Below are positions 17,387 to 26,838 of a DNA stretch of 64,000 nt, in pieces (positions within the stretch are counted from its first letter, which is position 1; each line of letters starts with the position of its first letter). The notes under the pieces were generated by a model. The model was not told the DNA's origin. It worked only from the letters and a program-made list of their open reading frames with translations, and made no database searches. Source of the DNA: an uncultured Collinsella sp. (GTDB lineage: Bacteria > Actinomycetota > Coriobacteriia > Coriobacteriales > Coriobacteriaceae); contig CABUTO010000002.1 in NCBI GenBank assembly GCA_902494535.1, positions 40,370-104,369 of the forward strand, in the 5' to 3' direction. Position numbers and translations under genes: made by a program.

Positions 17387-18145
17387 TCACTCCTCGCTCT
17401 GCGAATACGAAGCGTCCAGAATCTCCTGCGCGTACGCGCGCTCCTGGGGCGTAAGGCACGCCGTCTCGATCAGATCGGGACGCCAGCGACAGGTGCGCTC
17501 GATGGCATTCTTGCGACGCCAGTCATCGACCTTAGCGTGATCGCCGCTCACGAGCACCGGAGGAACACCTTCGCCGTTGAACTCGGCAGGGCGGGTGTAC
17601 TGCGCGTACTCGAGAAGGCCTCCGTCCTCGGCGGTCGAGAACGACTCGTCCACGTTGCTCATCTCATCGCCCAGGGCACCGGGAATGAGGCGTACAACGG
17701 CATCGGCAACGACCATGGCGGGAAGCTCGCCACCCGTAAGCACGTAGTCGCCGATCGACAGACGCTCGTCGGCATACGCATACGCGCGCTCGTCGACGCC
17801 TTCGTAGCGGCTGCAGACAAACAGCAGACGCTCGCTTTTGAGCAGGCGCTCGGCCACATGCTGCGTAAAGGGCTCGCCACAGGGGGTGAAGAACACCACG
17901 GTGGGCTTGGGACCCTCGGAGCTAATAGCCTCGATGGCCTCGGCAATAGGCTCGACCTTCATGAGCATGCCCTGCCCGCCGCCGTACGGCTCGTCATCGA
18001 CGGTGCGATGACGGTCGTGCGTCCAGTCGCGCAGGTTATAGGCCTTAAAATCAAAAAGGCCGGCCTTGCGGGCACGGCCCAAAATCGACGTGGACATAAC
18101 GGGCTCAAACATCTCGGGAAAGACCGAAAGGGTCTCGATTAGCAT
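17387..18145 (-). CDS. trmD: tRNA (guanine-37-N1)-methyltransferase
   Basis: TrmD methylates N1 of G37 next to the anticodon, preventing +1 frameshifting; it is a SPOUT-class trefoil-knot enzyme using SAM. The 252-residue protein shows MLIETLSVFPEMFEPVMSTS, DDEPYGGGQGMLMK, the knot region CSRYEGVDERAY and GDYVLTGGELPAMVV, and the linker GDHAKVDDWRR. An AGGGAGG site sets the ATG. The rpsP-KH-rimM-trmD order is conserved in Gram-positive bacteria; here lepB rather than rplS comes next. Confidence 0.97.
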   Translation of the reverse strand: MLIETLSVFPEMFEPVMSTSILGRARKAGLFDFKAYNLRDWTHDRHRTVDDEPYGGGQGMLMKVEPIAEAIEAISSEGPKPTVVFFTPCGEPFTQHVAERLLKSERLLFVCSRYEGVDERAYAYADERLSIGDYVLTGGELPAMVVADAVVRLIPGALGDEMSNVDESFSTAEDGGLLEYAQYTRPAEFNGEGVPPVLVSGDHAKVDDWRRKNAIERTCRWRPDLIETACLTPQERAYAQEILDASYSQSEE

Positions 18146-18155
18146 GTTGACCTCC

Positions 18156-18677
18156 CTACTTGTCCATATCGATCAAGCCGTCCATAACGTGGACGGAAAT
18201 TGTTCCTGTGTCGGGAAGATCGAGCACAACCTGCTCGATCACGGGAATCAGTACCTCGCCGTACTGATCGCCCTCGACAACCCAAACATCGTTGGCGGGC
18301 GTCGACATGATCTCGACAATCGTGCCGAGCGAACCGAAGCGTTCGTCGACCACCTCGCGACCCATCAGGTCGGTATAGGCGGCGTCGAGCGAATCGAGCT
18401 CAAAGTCGTCACGATTTGCCAGCACGTAACATCCGGTGATGCCCTCGGCGGCCGTCAAGTCGTCAATGCCCTCAAACGAGACCAGATCGCCATCGCCCGT
18501 ATCGGTGACGGATACGACCGTGCAAAAACGGTCGCGCTTGAGCGCCGGCGGCGTCAGGGCGACGCGCATACCCGGCTCCAATACAGAAGGAAGCCCCCGC
18601 AGCGGCTGCGCGAGGACCTCCCCCTTTCTTCCGTGCGGCTTGACCACACGAGCGATGTTTTTGTACTGGGACCTCAA
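18156..18677 (-). CDS. rimM: 16S rRNA processing/maturation factor RimM
   Basis: RimM binds S19 and helps mature the 30S head. The 173-residue protein has IARVVKPHGRKGEVLAQP at the N-terminus (RimM barrel) and a C-terminal PRC-barrel with DLMGREVVDERFGSLGTI and GEVLIPVIEQVV. The start is TTG, immediately after the khpA stop (TAGGACT before TTG), so translation is probably coupled. Position between the KH protein and trmD supports the call. Confidence 0.95.
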   Translation of the reverse strand: MRSQYKNIARVVKPHGRKGEVLAQPLRGLPSVLEPGMRVALTPPALKRDRFCTVVSVTDTGDGDLVSFEGIDDLTAAEGITGCYVLANRDDFELDSLDAAYTDLMGREVVDERFGSLGTIVEIMSTPANDVWVVEGDQYGEVLIPVIEQVVLDLPDTGTISVHVMDGLIDMDK

Positions 18678-18681
18678 AGTC

Positions 18682-18966
18682 CTAGCCCAGAACCTCTACC
18701 TCGACAGCGGTGTCGAGGCGAGCGGCCAATGCACGGGCGAGCGTGCGAATGGCCTTGATGGTACGGCCACGACGGCCGATGACCTTAGCGACGTCATCCT
18801 CGGCAACCGAAACCTCAATCGTAGAAGCGTCGTCGCCATCGATGACCTCGAGGCTCACGGAATCCGGGTCGTCGACGATCTGAACAACGAGATATTCGAC
18901 GAGATCGGCGATGCGATCTGAGAGCATTGCCTCACCCTCGAGCTGTGCAGCGTCAACCTCAGGCAC
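18682..18966 (-). CDS. khpA: KH-domain RNA-binding protein (KhpA type)
   Basis: This small KH protein binds RNA; in Gram-positives KhpA pairs with KhpB and influences cell elongation and division through mRNA binding. The single KH domain is visible, with the GxxG loop as IGRRGRT (about 63-69) following VAEDDVAKV. The N-terminal LVEYLVVQIVDDPDSV is typical of the family. Length is 94 residues from a GTG start after GAGGAG. It sits between rpsP and rimM, the standard place. The symbol rests on family and position. Confidence 0.9.
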   Translation of the reverse strand: MPEVDAAQLEGEAMLSDRIADLVEYLVVQIVDDPDSVSLEVIDGDDASTIEVSVAEDDVAKVIGRRGRTIKAIRTLARALAARLDTAVEVEVLG

Positions 18967-18969
18967 GAT

Positions 18970-19311
18970 TTACTCCTCGGCGCCCTCAGCGGCCTCAGCG
19001 GCAGCCTTAGCGGCCTCGGCCTCTTTGGCGAGCTGCTTCTTGGACTTCTTGACGACGGTCTCGGTCTTCTCGCCCTCATTGGCGGCCTTGACCAGAGCGG
19101 CGACGGCGTCGGTGAGCTGAGCGCCCTTGGACTGCCAGTCGGCGATCTTCTCGAGATCGAGGTTGATGGTCTTGGGGGCGGTCATCGGGTTGTAGCGGCC
19201 AACCTCCTCGATGATACGACCGTCACGCGGGGCGCGGGAATCGGCGACGACGACACGGTAGTACGGACGCTTCTTAGCGCCGTGACGAGCAAGGCGAATC
19301 TTGACTGCCAA
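18970..19311 (-). CDS. rpsP: 30S ribosomal protein S16
   Basis: S16 is an early-assembly protein of the small subunit. The 113-residue protein starts (M)[20 protein letters not shown] and includes [18 protein letters not shown], both diagnostic. An alanine/lysine/glutamate-rich tail of about 30 residues extends past the normal end near residue 80; such tails occur in actinobacterial S16. The start is TTG after GGAGGAG; 12 codons of upstream open frame have no ribosome-binding site. It is the first gene of the rpsP-khpA-rimM-trmD-lepB unit. Confidence 0.97.
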   Translation of the reverse strand: MAVKIRLARHGAKKRPYYRVVVADSRAPRDGRIIEEVGRYNPMTAPKTINLDLEKIADWQSKGAQLTDAVAALVKAANEGEKTETVVKKSKKQLAKEAEAAKAAAEAAEGAEE

Positions 19312-19440
19312 AGGAAACTCCTCCAACCAAGCAGCTTTAGGCTGCAACTACAAACAAACAGTTGAACATAATACGCCATCGACGCGGGCAGGTGAAGTCC
19401 GTGAGACCAACTTCTTCGGTGTAGTCGAAGGCAAATCCAT

Positions 19441-19468
19441 ATCTTAGACAAGAATTCGCGATTTGCAA
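19441..19468 (-). promoter_or_regulatory. candidate rpsP operon promoter
   Basis: On the minus strand TTGCAA and TAAGAT are 16 bases apart, giving a leader of about 120 bases before rpsP. A second -10-like TATTAT with a weak TTCACC at 17 bases lies nearer the gene (about 19370). Either or both may be used. Confidence 0.5.
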
Positions 19469-19512
19469 GCACATCCACGCACCCCACATGAGCTGCGCGG
19501 TATACTCATGCC

Positions 19513-20766
19513 ATGAAAAGACGCGAACATACATACGGTTATGAAGATGCTGCGGGCGTCACGCCGCCGCCCTGGACGGGTCCCGCGGTGGGCCTGATGG
19601 ACCTCGATGCGTTTTTTGCGAGTGTGGAGATGCTCGACCATCCCGAATGGCGTGGCAAGCCGCTCATCGTGGGTGGCGATGCCGATTCGCGTGGCGTCGT
19701 GTCCACGTGTTCGTATGAGGCGCGTCGCTTTGGCGTGCACTCTGCCATGGCCTCGGCCGAGGCACGGCGCTTGTGCCCGCAAGCCATTTGGACGCATGGG
19801 CATTTTGATCGCTATCGTGAGGTCAGCGCGCAGGTCATGGCGATTCTTGCCGAGGAGACGCCGCGCGTGGAGCGCGTATCCATCGACGAAGCCTTTATCG
19901 ATATCACACCGGGTCGCTTTGCGCCCGAAGACCCGCTGCTGGTTGCGCAGCGTATAAGCGACCGCGTGGCAGGGCTGGGAGTGACCTGTTCCATTGGCGT
20001 GGGCTGCAACAAGACGGTCGCAAAGATCGCAAGCGAGCGGGATAAGCCGTTTGGGCTGACCATCGTGCGCCCCGGAACCGAGCAGCGCTTTTTGGCCGCG
20101 CTGCCGGTATCTGCCATGAGCGGCATCGGGCGCTCGGCCGAGGAGCGACTGCGCCGCATGCGCATCTACACCCTCGGCGAGCTATCACGTGCACCGGAAT
20201 CCACCTTGGCCTCTATTTTTGGCGTCAACGGCGAACGCATGCGCCAGCGTGCGCTGGGACTCGAAATCTCCGAAGTCACGAGCCTCGATGAAGAGCGCGA
20301 GGTCAAGTCGGTCAGCAATGAACGCACCTTTGCTAAAGATTTAACTGAGCGTGGGGATATTGAGGCGGCGATTGCGCTGTTGGGAGAGTCAGTGGGACGC
20401 CGCCTGCGCCGTCAGGGGCTGACGGGTGCCACGGTAACGCTCAAGCTTAAGTATTCGTATGGCAGCGGGCGTACGGCACAGCGCCGGCTGCCTCATCCGA
20501 CCGACGATGAGAACATCTTCGTGGCGGTTGCGCTCGAACTGCTCGACAACATCTGGCAGGATGGCATGCATGTTCGCTTAGCGGGCATTGGCATGAGCGA
20601 CTTCGACCACCAAGGCGGCATCCAGACTGACCTGTTCTGCGAGATTGATGACCGCGGAGCCCAATCCAGCAACCGCCGCGACCTCTCCGTCGCCATCGAC
20701 GCCGTCCGAGACAAATTCGGCGACACCGTCCTATCTTTCGGCCGCCAATCACGCTTCAATAACTAG
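19513..20766 (+). CDS. dinB: DNA polymerase IV (Y-family)
   Basis: Pol IV is an error-prone translesion polymerase. The 417-residue protein has the Y-family catalytic motifs GLMDLDAFFASVE (about 28-40, first Asp pair) and RVSIDEAFIDIT (about 121-132, SxDE), plus YEARRFGVHSAMAS, the CSIGVGCNKTVAKIASERDKP segment and the helix-hairpin-helix region SGIGRSAEERLRRMRI. The little-finger domain follows with VSNERTFAKDL. A TATACT hexamer ends only six bases before the ATG, so the mRNA may be leaderless; there is no ribosome-binding site. It is the only plus-strand gene in the first 42 kb. No clear LexA box was seen. Confidence 0.96.
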   Translation: MKRREHTYGYEDAAGVTPPPWTGPAVGLMDLDAFFASVEMLDHPEWRGKPLIVGGDADSRGVVSTCSYEARRFGVHSAMASAEARRLCPQAIWTHGHFDRYREVSAQVMAILAEETPRVERVSIDEAFIDITPGRFAPEDPLLVAQRISDRVAGLGVTCSIGVGCNKTVAKIASERDKPFGLTIVRPGTEQRFLAALPVSAMSGIGRSAEERLRRMRIYTLGELSRAPESTLASIFGVNGERMRQRALGLEISEVTSLDEEREVKSVSNERTFAKDLTERGDIEAAIALLGESVGRRLRRQGLTGATVTLKLKYSYGSGRTAQRRLPHPTDDENIFVAVALELLDNIWQDGMHVRLAGIGMSDFDHQGGIQTDLFCEIDDRGAQSSNRRDLSVAIDAVRDKFGDTVLSFGRQSRFNN

Positions 20767-20812
20767 TCTTTTTTGGACGGGGGGGTTGCTGCCTTCCGCC
20801 CGACACGGCATT

Positions 20813-20935
20813 GGTAGTCAATTTGGGACGGGGCTATTTTAGCTACCCCTATATATCGGTTGAGATTCATTCGGCCTAATTCATTCACCGTCAGCCAAAG
20901 GGTAGCTAAAATAGCCCCGTCCCAAATTGACTACC
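20813..20935. repeat. REP-like perfect inverted repeat (2 x 36 bp, 51-bp spacer)
   Basis: Positions 20813-20848 and 20900-20935 are exact inverted copies of a 36-base unit that begins GGGTAGCTAAAATAGCCCCG on one strand. The unit itself is bounded by short inverted ends (GTAGCTA / TGACTAC). A partial copy, GTCCCAAATAGCTAC, lies at 20971-20985 across the stop codon of the adjacent transposase gene. Units of this kind beside a Y1 transposase fit REP elements mobilised by a RAYT. Confidence 0.75.
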
Positions 20936-20981
20936 CCGGATGTCCGGTTTGCCCGCCGCAACAAAACTCTGTCCCAAATAG

Positions 20982-21731
20982 CTACTGATCGAGCTTGACC
21001 TTCTGAATCGTGCAGTGACCGATGCCCGTGAGGCGCACGATCTGCTTTATCGAAAAGCCCTCGTTTTTGAGCGTACGGATGTAGTTGTCGCGCACGGCTT
21101 TAGGCAAAGCTTTAAGGTGGTGAGGCTCATACGGTTTAAGGAGAGCCTGTGCAAACTCCAGTGCATCTATGTCGCTCACATGAGCGCCGTCACGGAAGCA
21201 ATATCGATTCGGTTCTCCCGAGGTACTGAAAGCAAAAAATCTCTGAGAATCTCCGAGCAAACCTAGCACACATTCAGTCATACAAATACCCGGGTATCCC
21301 ATATATTCGCTAAAACTGCTCCAACGATATAGTGAAGCAGTCCCAATCCTGGCTTTCGCAGGATTATCGTGAATATATCTCACACAGTTGAGCAGCTGAT
21401 CATCGTTAAGAATCGGCACGCTCTTAAATCGATCCTGAAAAACTGGTCCCTTCCGTCCGGTTTTCGCGTTGAAATACATCGCATATGCAGTCGTAACAGA
21501 GTGCATGCAATCGCTCAGGTGAACATGTTCATCATCTAGCAACAAGTGAATATGGTTGTCCATAAGGCACCAAGCAATGATATTGACGTCGTATTTTCGG
21601 CATTTCGAGGCAAGCAACCGAATCAAATATATCCGATCATCGGCATCCTCAAATATCAGCTGACCACCACAGCCCTTTTGGACGACATGGTAATAGCCGT
21701 AAACAGAGATTTCCCGCGCGGTCCGAGTCAT
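20982..21731 (-). CDS. REP-associated tyrosine transposase (IS200/Y1 family)
   Basis: This 249-residue protein is a single-tyrosine HUH transposase of the RAYT type. Motifs seen are the N-terminal SVYGYYHVVQKG, the metal-binding HUH motif in WCLMDNHIHLLL, GPVFQDRFKS and the tyrosine segment VRYIHDNPAKARIG. The C-terminus (SIKQIVRLTGIGHCTIQKVK) looks like a helix-turn-helix, found in many RAYTs. The ATG at 21731 follows GAGGAGGAG at eight bases; a closer upstream ATG is too near. There are no IS ends, but REP-like palindromes lie on both sides, so it is probably a domesticated element that acts on REP sequences. Lower GC than its neighbours suggests transfer. Confidence 0.88.
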   Translation of the reverse strand: MTRTAREISVYGYYHVVQKGCGGQLIFEDADDRIYLIRLLASKCRKYDVNIIAWCLMDNHIHLLLDDEHVHLSDCMHSVTTAYAMYFNAKTGRKGPVFQDRFKSVPILNDDQLLNCVRYIHDNPAKARIGTASLYRWSSFSEYMGYPGICMTECVLGLLGDSQRFFAFSTSGEPNRYCFRDGAHVSDIDALEFAQALLKPYEPHHLKALPKAVRDNYIRTLKNEGFSIKQIVRLTGIGHCTIQKVKLDQ

Positions 21732-21832
21732 ACGCATCTCCTCCTCTACAGATAACAAATACGTTACCCGAGTCGGAAAGCTAAATATCACGCAATGAAC
21801 CGCAACTCGCTTCTATCGGCGAACGGTAGGTA

Positions 21833-21865
21833 GTAGCTAAAAAAGCCCCGTCCCAAATTAGCTAC
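21833..21865. repeat. REP-like palindromic unit
   Basis: This 33-base unit (GTAGCTAAAAAAGCCCCGTC start) has inverted ends GTAGCTAA/TTAGCTAC and shares the core GCCCCGTCCCAAATT with the units downstream of the transposase gene. Confidence 0.7.
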
Positions 21866-21872
21866 TTTGGGC

Positions 21873-21915
21873 AAAAAGAAAGCCGGGCAGGTGCGGAAAA
21901 CCGCAACTGCCCGGC
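21873..21915 (-). terminator. intrinsic terminator after rsfS
   Basis: On the minus strand GCCGGGCAGTTGCGG and CCGCACCTGCCCGGC form a long stem with a TTTT loop and one internal mismatch, followed by TTTCTTTTT. It ends the long rsfS-containing operon. Confidence 0.9.
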
Positions 21916-21926
21916 GATATGCGTGA

Positions 21927-21957
21927 GGGTAGCTAACCCCGTCTCAAATGAGCTACT
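21927..21957. repeat. diverged REP-like unit at the rsfS stop
   Basis: GGGTAGCTAACCCCGTCTCA followed by AATGAGCTACTAG matches the REP-like units nearby with several changes and overlaps the rsfS stop codon. Confidence 0.55.
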
Positions 21958-22411
21958 AGAGGAGGTTGAGGGGGAGCTGGGGGGCGTCTCCCCAGAGCTT
22001 TTCGAGGCGGTAGAAGTCGCGGGCTTCGGGAGTGAAGACGTGGACGACAACCGAACCGTAGTCCATGAGGATCCAGGTCTTCTGCTCGCGGCCCTCAATG
22101 GAAAACGGGTGCTCGCCGCAAGCCTCGGCGACCTTCTCCTCAATCTCGTCGACGATGGAATCAACCTGGCGGTTGTTGGTGCCGGTAGCAAGGACAAAGT
22201 AGTCGCACACGTCGGAGAGCTCGGTCAGATCGAGCACCTGCACATCCTCGCCTTTCTTATCGTAGGCGGCCTGCGCGGCGGCGCGGGCAACATCCTCGGC
22301 GGCGACACCGCTGGCGGAGAGCGTCGCGGCAGTGCGGTCGGACGTGGCAACGAAACTCTTGTGCGCCACACCTTGAAGAATCTGCTCGTCAGTCATGGTC
22401 TCGTCGGCCAT
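21956..22411 (-). CDS. rsfS: ribosome silencing factor RsfS
   Basis: RsfS binds L14 and blocks subunit joining when nutrients are scarce. The core is visible from about residue 40: ARAAAQAAYDKKGEDVQVLD, then LSDVCDYFVLATGTNNRQV, and WILMDYGSVVVHVFTPEARD with FYRLEKLWGDAP at the end, all diagnostic. The 151-residue product has an N-terminal extension of about 38 residues beyond the usual start; AAAGAGG precedes the ATG at 22411, so the extension seems real. It is the last gene after nadD and yqeK, its common neighbours. Confidence 0.95.
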   Translation of the reverse strand: MADETMTDEQILQGVAHKSFVATSDRTAATLSASGVAAEDVARAAAQAAYDKKGEDVQVLDLTELSDVCDYFVLATGTNNRQVDSIVDEIEEKVAEACGEHPFSIEGREQKTWILMDYGSVVVHVFTPEARDFYRLEKLWGDAPQLPLNLL

Positions 22412-22439
22412 GGAATACCTCTTTCTAGACGCACCCGAG

Positions 22440-23048
22440 CTAGCGAAGCTGGGCGTAATGGTTGTAAATCGTAATAGCCGTGGGATAAAGATAACGCCCG
22501 GACTGGATCACATAGACCAGACCCTGCGCAAAACAGGAGAAGAACAACTCGTCGAGCGAGGACTTCCCCACCATCTTGCGCAACGCATGGGCATAATCGC
22601 CGTGGCGGTTGGGTTCGATGGCATCGGCCACAAAGACCACCATATCGAGCGGCGTCATGTCACAGGCGCCCACGGTGTGACGGTCGACAGCCTGAAAGAC
22701 CGCCGGCGACAGCTCGGGAAAAAGCTGCGGAAGCTCATAGGCGGCAACCGGGCCATGCAAAAGCGGCGTCGCGGCAGACGGAGAGCCGGCAATCTTAATG
22801 CCGTAATGCAGGGCGCGCGTGACCAGCTCGTCGTCGGAGAGCACCTTGTCCCAGTCATGGATCAGGCCGGCGGCAGCGGCATCAAAGCGGTCGACACCGT
22901 ATACCTCAGCTAGGTGCAGCGCAGTCTCGGCAACCCCGAGCGAATGCACGTAGCGCTTACGCTTATCCTTCATGCGCACATCGAGCAACTCGTGGATACG
23001 CGTCAAGAGCGCGCACTCGTCGCCCTCAAACTGATCTTCTACCGACAA
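22440..23048 (-). CDS. yqeK: HD-domain nucleotide hydrolase, YqeK type (Ap4A hydrolase)
   Basis: YqeK proteins are HD-domain hydrolases that split diadenosine tetraphosphate to ADP. The 202-residue protein has RYVHSLGVAETALHLAEVYG with the first metal His, AGLIHDWDKVL with the HD pair, the LLHGPVAAYEL segment with another His, and VDRHTVGACDMTPLDMVVFV carrying later ligands. The order nadD-yqeK-rsfS is standard in Gram-positives. The start is TTG after GGGGGAG. Compared with other family members the Trp and Asp in HDWDK are unusual, but spacing to the Lys is kept. Confidence 0.9.
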   Translation of the reverse strand: MSVEDQFEGDECALLTRIHELLDVRMKDKRKRYVHSLGVAETALHLAEVYGVDRFDAAAAGLIHDWDKVLSDDELVTRALHYGIKIAGSPSAATPLLHGPVAAYELPQLFPELSPAVFQAVDRHTVGACDMTPLDMVVFVADAIEPNRHGDYAHALRKMVGKSSLDELFFSCFAQGLVYVIQSGRYLYPTAITIYNHYAQLR

Positions 23049-23060
23049 CGTTCTCCCCCA

Positions 23061-23738
23061 TCAATCAAAATCGTCTTGCCCAAGATCGGCATACAGGCCG
23101 CGTTTACGGATATAGCCGAGCACGGACTCGCTCGTAAGATAGCGCACGCTCATACCGCGGGCAACCCGCTTGCGAATGTTGGTCGAGCTAATCGCCAGCG
23201 CCGGAATCTGAATATAGCGCACGTCGAATGGCAGCCCCGATTCCTTAATCCGCGCCCGGGCGGTATCGATGTCAAAGCCGGGACGTGTCGCAGCAATAAA
23301 GGTTGCCAGTTCGGCAATCTCATCAGCATTGTGCCAGGTCACAATATCGATAATCGCATCGGCACCCGTAATAAAGTAAAGCTTCACCTGTGGCGGGTAA
23401 AACTCGCGAAGGGCATGCAGCGTATCGGCTGTATAGGTGACACCGGCACGATCGATCTCGAAGCGGCTTGCCAAAAAGGCCGGGTTCGCGGCAGTCGCGA
23501 GGACCGTCATGGCATAACGGTCCTCAGCAGGCGTCACCGGTTTGTCGAGCTTAAAGGCAGGAGAGCCGGCCGGCATAAAGAGCACGGCGTCCAAGTCGAG
23601 CGACTCGCGCGCCTGCTCGGCGGTAACCAAGTGCCCGTAATGAATCGGGTCAAAGGTGCCGCCCATAATGCCAAGCCGAAACTCGTGCCCATCCTTGATG
23701 GGCAGCTCGGGCAATCCGATTCCACCGCGCAGCGACAT
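23061..23738 (-). CDS. nadD: nicotinate-nucleotide adenylyltransferase
   Basis: NadD adenylates nicotinate mononucleotide to deamido-NAD in NAD synthesis. The 225-residue protein has the nucleotidyltransferase motif RLGIMGGTFDPIHYGHLVTA (about 21-40), YFITGADAIIDIVTWHNADE and the second signature ISSTNIRKRVARGMSVRYL. About 20 extra residues precede the core. The ATG lies two bases past the obgE stop with GAGGGCGAG upstream, so translation is probably coupled to obgE. Confidence 0.96.
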   Translation of the reverse strand: MSLRGGIGLPELPIKDGHEFRLGIMGGTFDPIHYGHLVTAEQARESLDLDAVLFMPAGSPAFKLDKPVTPAEDRYAMTVLATAANPAFLASRFEIDRAGVTYTADTLHALREFYPPQVKLYFITGADAIIDIVTWHNADEIAELATFIAATRPGFDIDTARARIKESGLPFDVRYIQIPALAISSTNIRKRVARGMSVRYLTSESVLGYIRKRGLYADLGQDDFD

Positions 23739-23741
23739 GGC

Positions 23742-25220
<1,479 letters not shown>

Positions 25221-25223
25221 CTA

Positions 25224-25267
25224 CAAAAAGAGGGAGACCCTTGAATCCTAAAACTCAAGTGCCTCCC
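25224..25267 (-). terminator. intrinsic terminator after rplU-rpmA
   Basis: On the minus strand GGGAGGCACTTGA and TCAAGGGTCTCCC form a stem with two mismatches and a ten-base loop, followed by TCTTTTTG. It lies just before obgE, so obgE may depend on readthrough or its own promoter. Confidence 0.8.
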
Positions 25268-25292
25268 ACATATGTGCTCTATGAAGGGTGGA

Positions 25293-25550
25293 TTACGCGT
25301 TCGCGAGCGGGCGTACGCTGACCCTGTGCTTGATACCCTTGTGGAACTCAACGGTACCGTCGACCAGCGCGAACAGCGTGTCGTCCTTGCCACGGCCAAC
25401 GTTCGCACCCGGGTGGATGTGCGTGCCGTGCTGACGGACGAGAATCGTGCCCGTGGTTACCGTCTGGCCGGCGAAGCGCTTCGTGCCAAGGCGCTGACCG
25501 CGGGAGTCACGGCCATTACGGGAGGAACCGAGTCCTTTTTTGTGTGCCAT
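25293..25550 (-). CDS. rpmA: 50S ribosomal protein L27
   Basis: L27 reaches into the peptidyl transferase centre with its N-terminus. The 85-residue protein starts [20 protein letters not shown] and has [20 protein letters not shown], the L27 signature. It starts directly with the mature MAHKKG form, with no N-terminal extension of the kind that needs cleavage in Firmicutes. It lies 33 bases downstream of rplU, the conserved pair. Confidence 0.98.
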   Translation of the reverse strand: MAHKKGLGSSRNGRDSRGQRLGTKRFAGQTVTTGTILVRQHGTHIHPGANVGRGKDDTLFALVDGTVEFHKGIKHRVSVRPLANA

Positions 25551-25583
25551 TGTGTATACCTACTCTTTCGTTACGAGTGTAAT

Positions 25584-25958
25584 CTACTCGGCGACGGGAG
25601 CCTCGGCAACAGCCTCAGCCTCTGCCTTGACAGCCTTCTTGGCGCGGGAGGTAGCCTGAACCTTCACAATCTTCAGCTTGGTGAGCTGCTGACGGTGACC
25701 CTTCAGACGACGATAGCGCTTACGCTTCTGGAACTTGAAGACCAGCTGCTTCTCGCCCTTGAACTGCTCAACGATCTGAGCGGTAACCTTGGCCTTGGCC
25801 AGCTTGTCGGGATCGGTGACGATCTTCTTACCATCGTTGAGGAAGAGAACCGGCAGGGTGACCTTGTCGCCCTCATTGCCCTCAATCTTCTCGACGGTGA
25901 TGACATCGTCGGTGGCGACCTTGTACTGCTTGCCGCCCGTGTTAACGATTGCGTACAT
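25584..25958 (-). CDS. rplU: 50S ribosomal protein L21
   Basis: L21 binds 23S rRNA in the large subunit. The 124-residue protein starts MYAIVNTGGKQYKVATDDVI and has the signature KFQKRKRYRRLKGHRQQLTK. An alanine/glutamate-rich tail extends past the normal end. The ATG at 25958 follows GAAGGG; an upstream TTG-type start seven codons earlier has no such site. A strong promoter lies about 45 bases upstream. It is first in rplU-rpmA. Confidence 0.98.
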   Translation of the reverse strand: MYAIVNTGGKQYKVATDDVITVEKIEGNEGDKVTLPVLFLNDGKKIVTDPDKLAKAKVTAQIVEQFKGEKQLVFKFQKRKRYRRLKGHRQQLTKLKIVKVQATSRAKKAVKAEAEAVAEAPVAE

Positions 25959-26000
25959 GTTTACTTGCCCTTCATGCATCAGTTAGTGCAACAGCCGAAT

Positions 26001-26029
26001 ATAGTAGCAGGCGATAATACCCCCGTCAA
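26001..26029 (-). promoter_or_regulatory. rplU-rpmA promoter
   Basis: On the minus strand TTGACG (26024-26029) and TACTAT (26001-26006) are exactly 17 bases apart. The -35 overlaps the last codons of the preceding gene. Confidence 0.8.
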
Positions 26030-26838
26030 CGAGTATGTGGAGCAAATCCACAAGTTCGCACAGGTATGGGGCTGACGAGTCGGCCCTCGTCGTCCTCGCA
26101 TGCTTGATTCTGACGCTCGACATCGTAGGAGCAGATGGTCACGAGGTCTTGCATACCGGTGGACACAATAGGTGCATCGACGCCCGGGGTCAAGCCCTGC
26201 AACAAAACATCAGCAGCAGAAAGCAAAATCTCCGGACGCATGGATCCCTCGTTGTCGGCGTGGGTGTCGAGCATGAGCACCAGATGGTCCGGACGCTCCC
26301 CCGCCGTGAGCTCATAGCCCACGAGCGTGTGATCCAAATCCAAGCGCTTGCTCTTTTTGCCGCGCGCGTAGTCGATGCCGTGGCCCGCGCGCAGCGTGTC
26401 GATCGCACGACGCACCTCGTCGGCGCTTACGGGCGCCTCGGGATCCAAGTGCAGGTCGATGCGATACGACAGGCGCGTGAGCTGCGCCGTCAACGCCGGC
26501 GTGCGCACGTCGATGTACGCCGCCTCGATGGGCGCCAGATCGGCCGGAGACGCCGCAGCCAGGCGCCCAAATGCCTCGTCGAGCGCCACGAACTCGGTCA
26601 TAAACAGGTCATACCACTCGCAGGTCGACGACGTACCCACCGGTAGCGCCGAAGAGAAGCCAACGCGCATGTGCGGAGAGAAGCCCTGCGTGACGGCATA
26701 GGGAAGTCCCGCACGGCGCACGATGCGCTCAATGGTATGGATTACTTCGAGATGGCCCAGGTACTTAAGGCGATCGCGCTTGCCATAACGAACACGAAGC
26801 CTAAAGAGCGAGGGGTTGTCGGTCAGGCGCTCACTCAT
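26026..26838 (-). CDS. radical-SAM-associated protein (DUF2344/TIGR03936 type)
   Basis: This 270-residue protein belongs to the DUF2344 family, nearly always encoded next to, or fused with, a TIGR03960-type radical SAM protein; the function of the pair is not established. The family pattern is clear: FRLRVRYGKRDRLKYLGHLE at the N-terminus, RAGLPYAVTQGFSPHMRVGF, and SALPVGTSSTCEWYD. The C-terminal quarter is less conserved. Its start overlaps the radical SAM stop by four bases (ATGA), so the two are translated together. Proximity to rplU, rpmA and obgE suggests a ribosome- or RNA-linked role, but that is only inference. Confidence 0.88.
   Translation of the reverse strand: MSERLTDNPSLFRLRVRYGKRDRLKYLGHLEVIHTIERIVRRAGLPYAVTQGFSPHMRVGFSSALPVGTSSTCEWYDLFMTEFVALDEAFGRLAAASPADLAPIEAAYIDVRTPALTAQLTRLSYRIDLHLDPEAPVSADEVRRAIDTLRAGHGIDYARGKKSKRLDLDHTLVGYELTAGERPDHLVLMLDTHADNEGSMRPEILLSAADVLLQGLTPGVDAPIVSTGMQDLVTICSYDVERQNQACEDDEGRLVSPIPVRTCGFAPHTR

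Noticed and set aside
19513..19540. A LexA/SOS box at dinB
   Set aside because: The CGAAC near the start lacks the matching half-site at the right spacing and lies inside the coding region.
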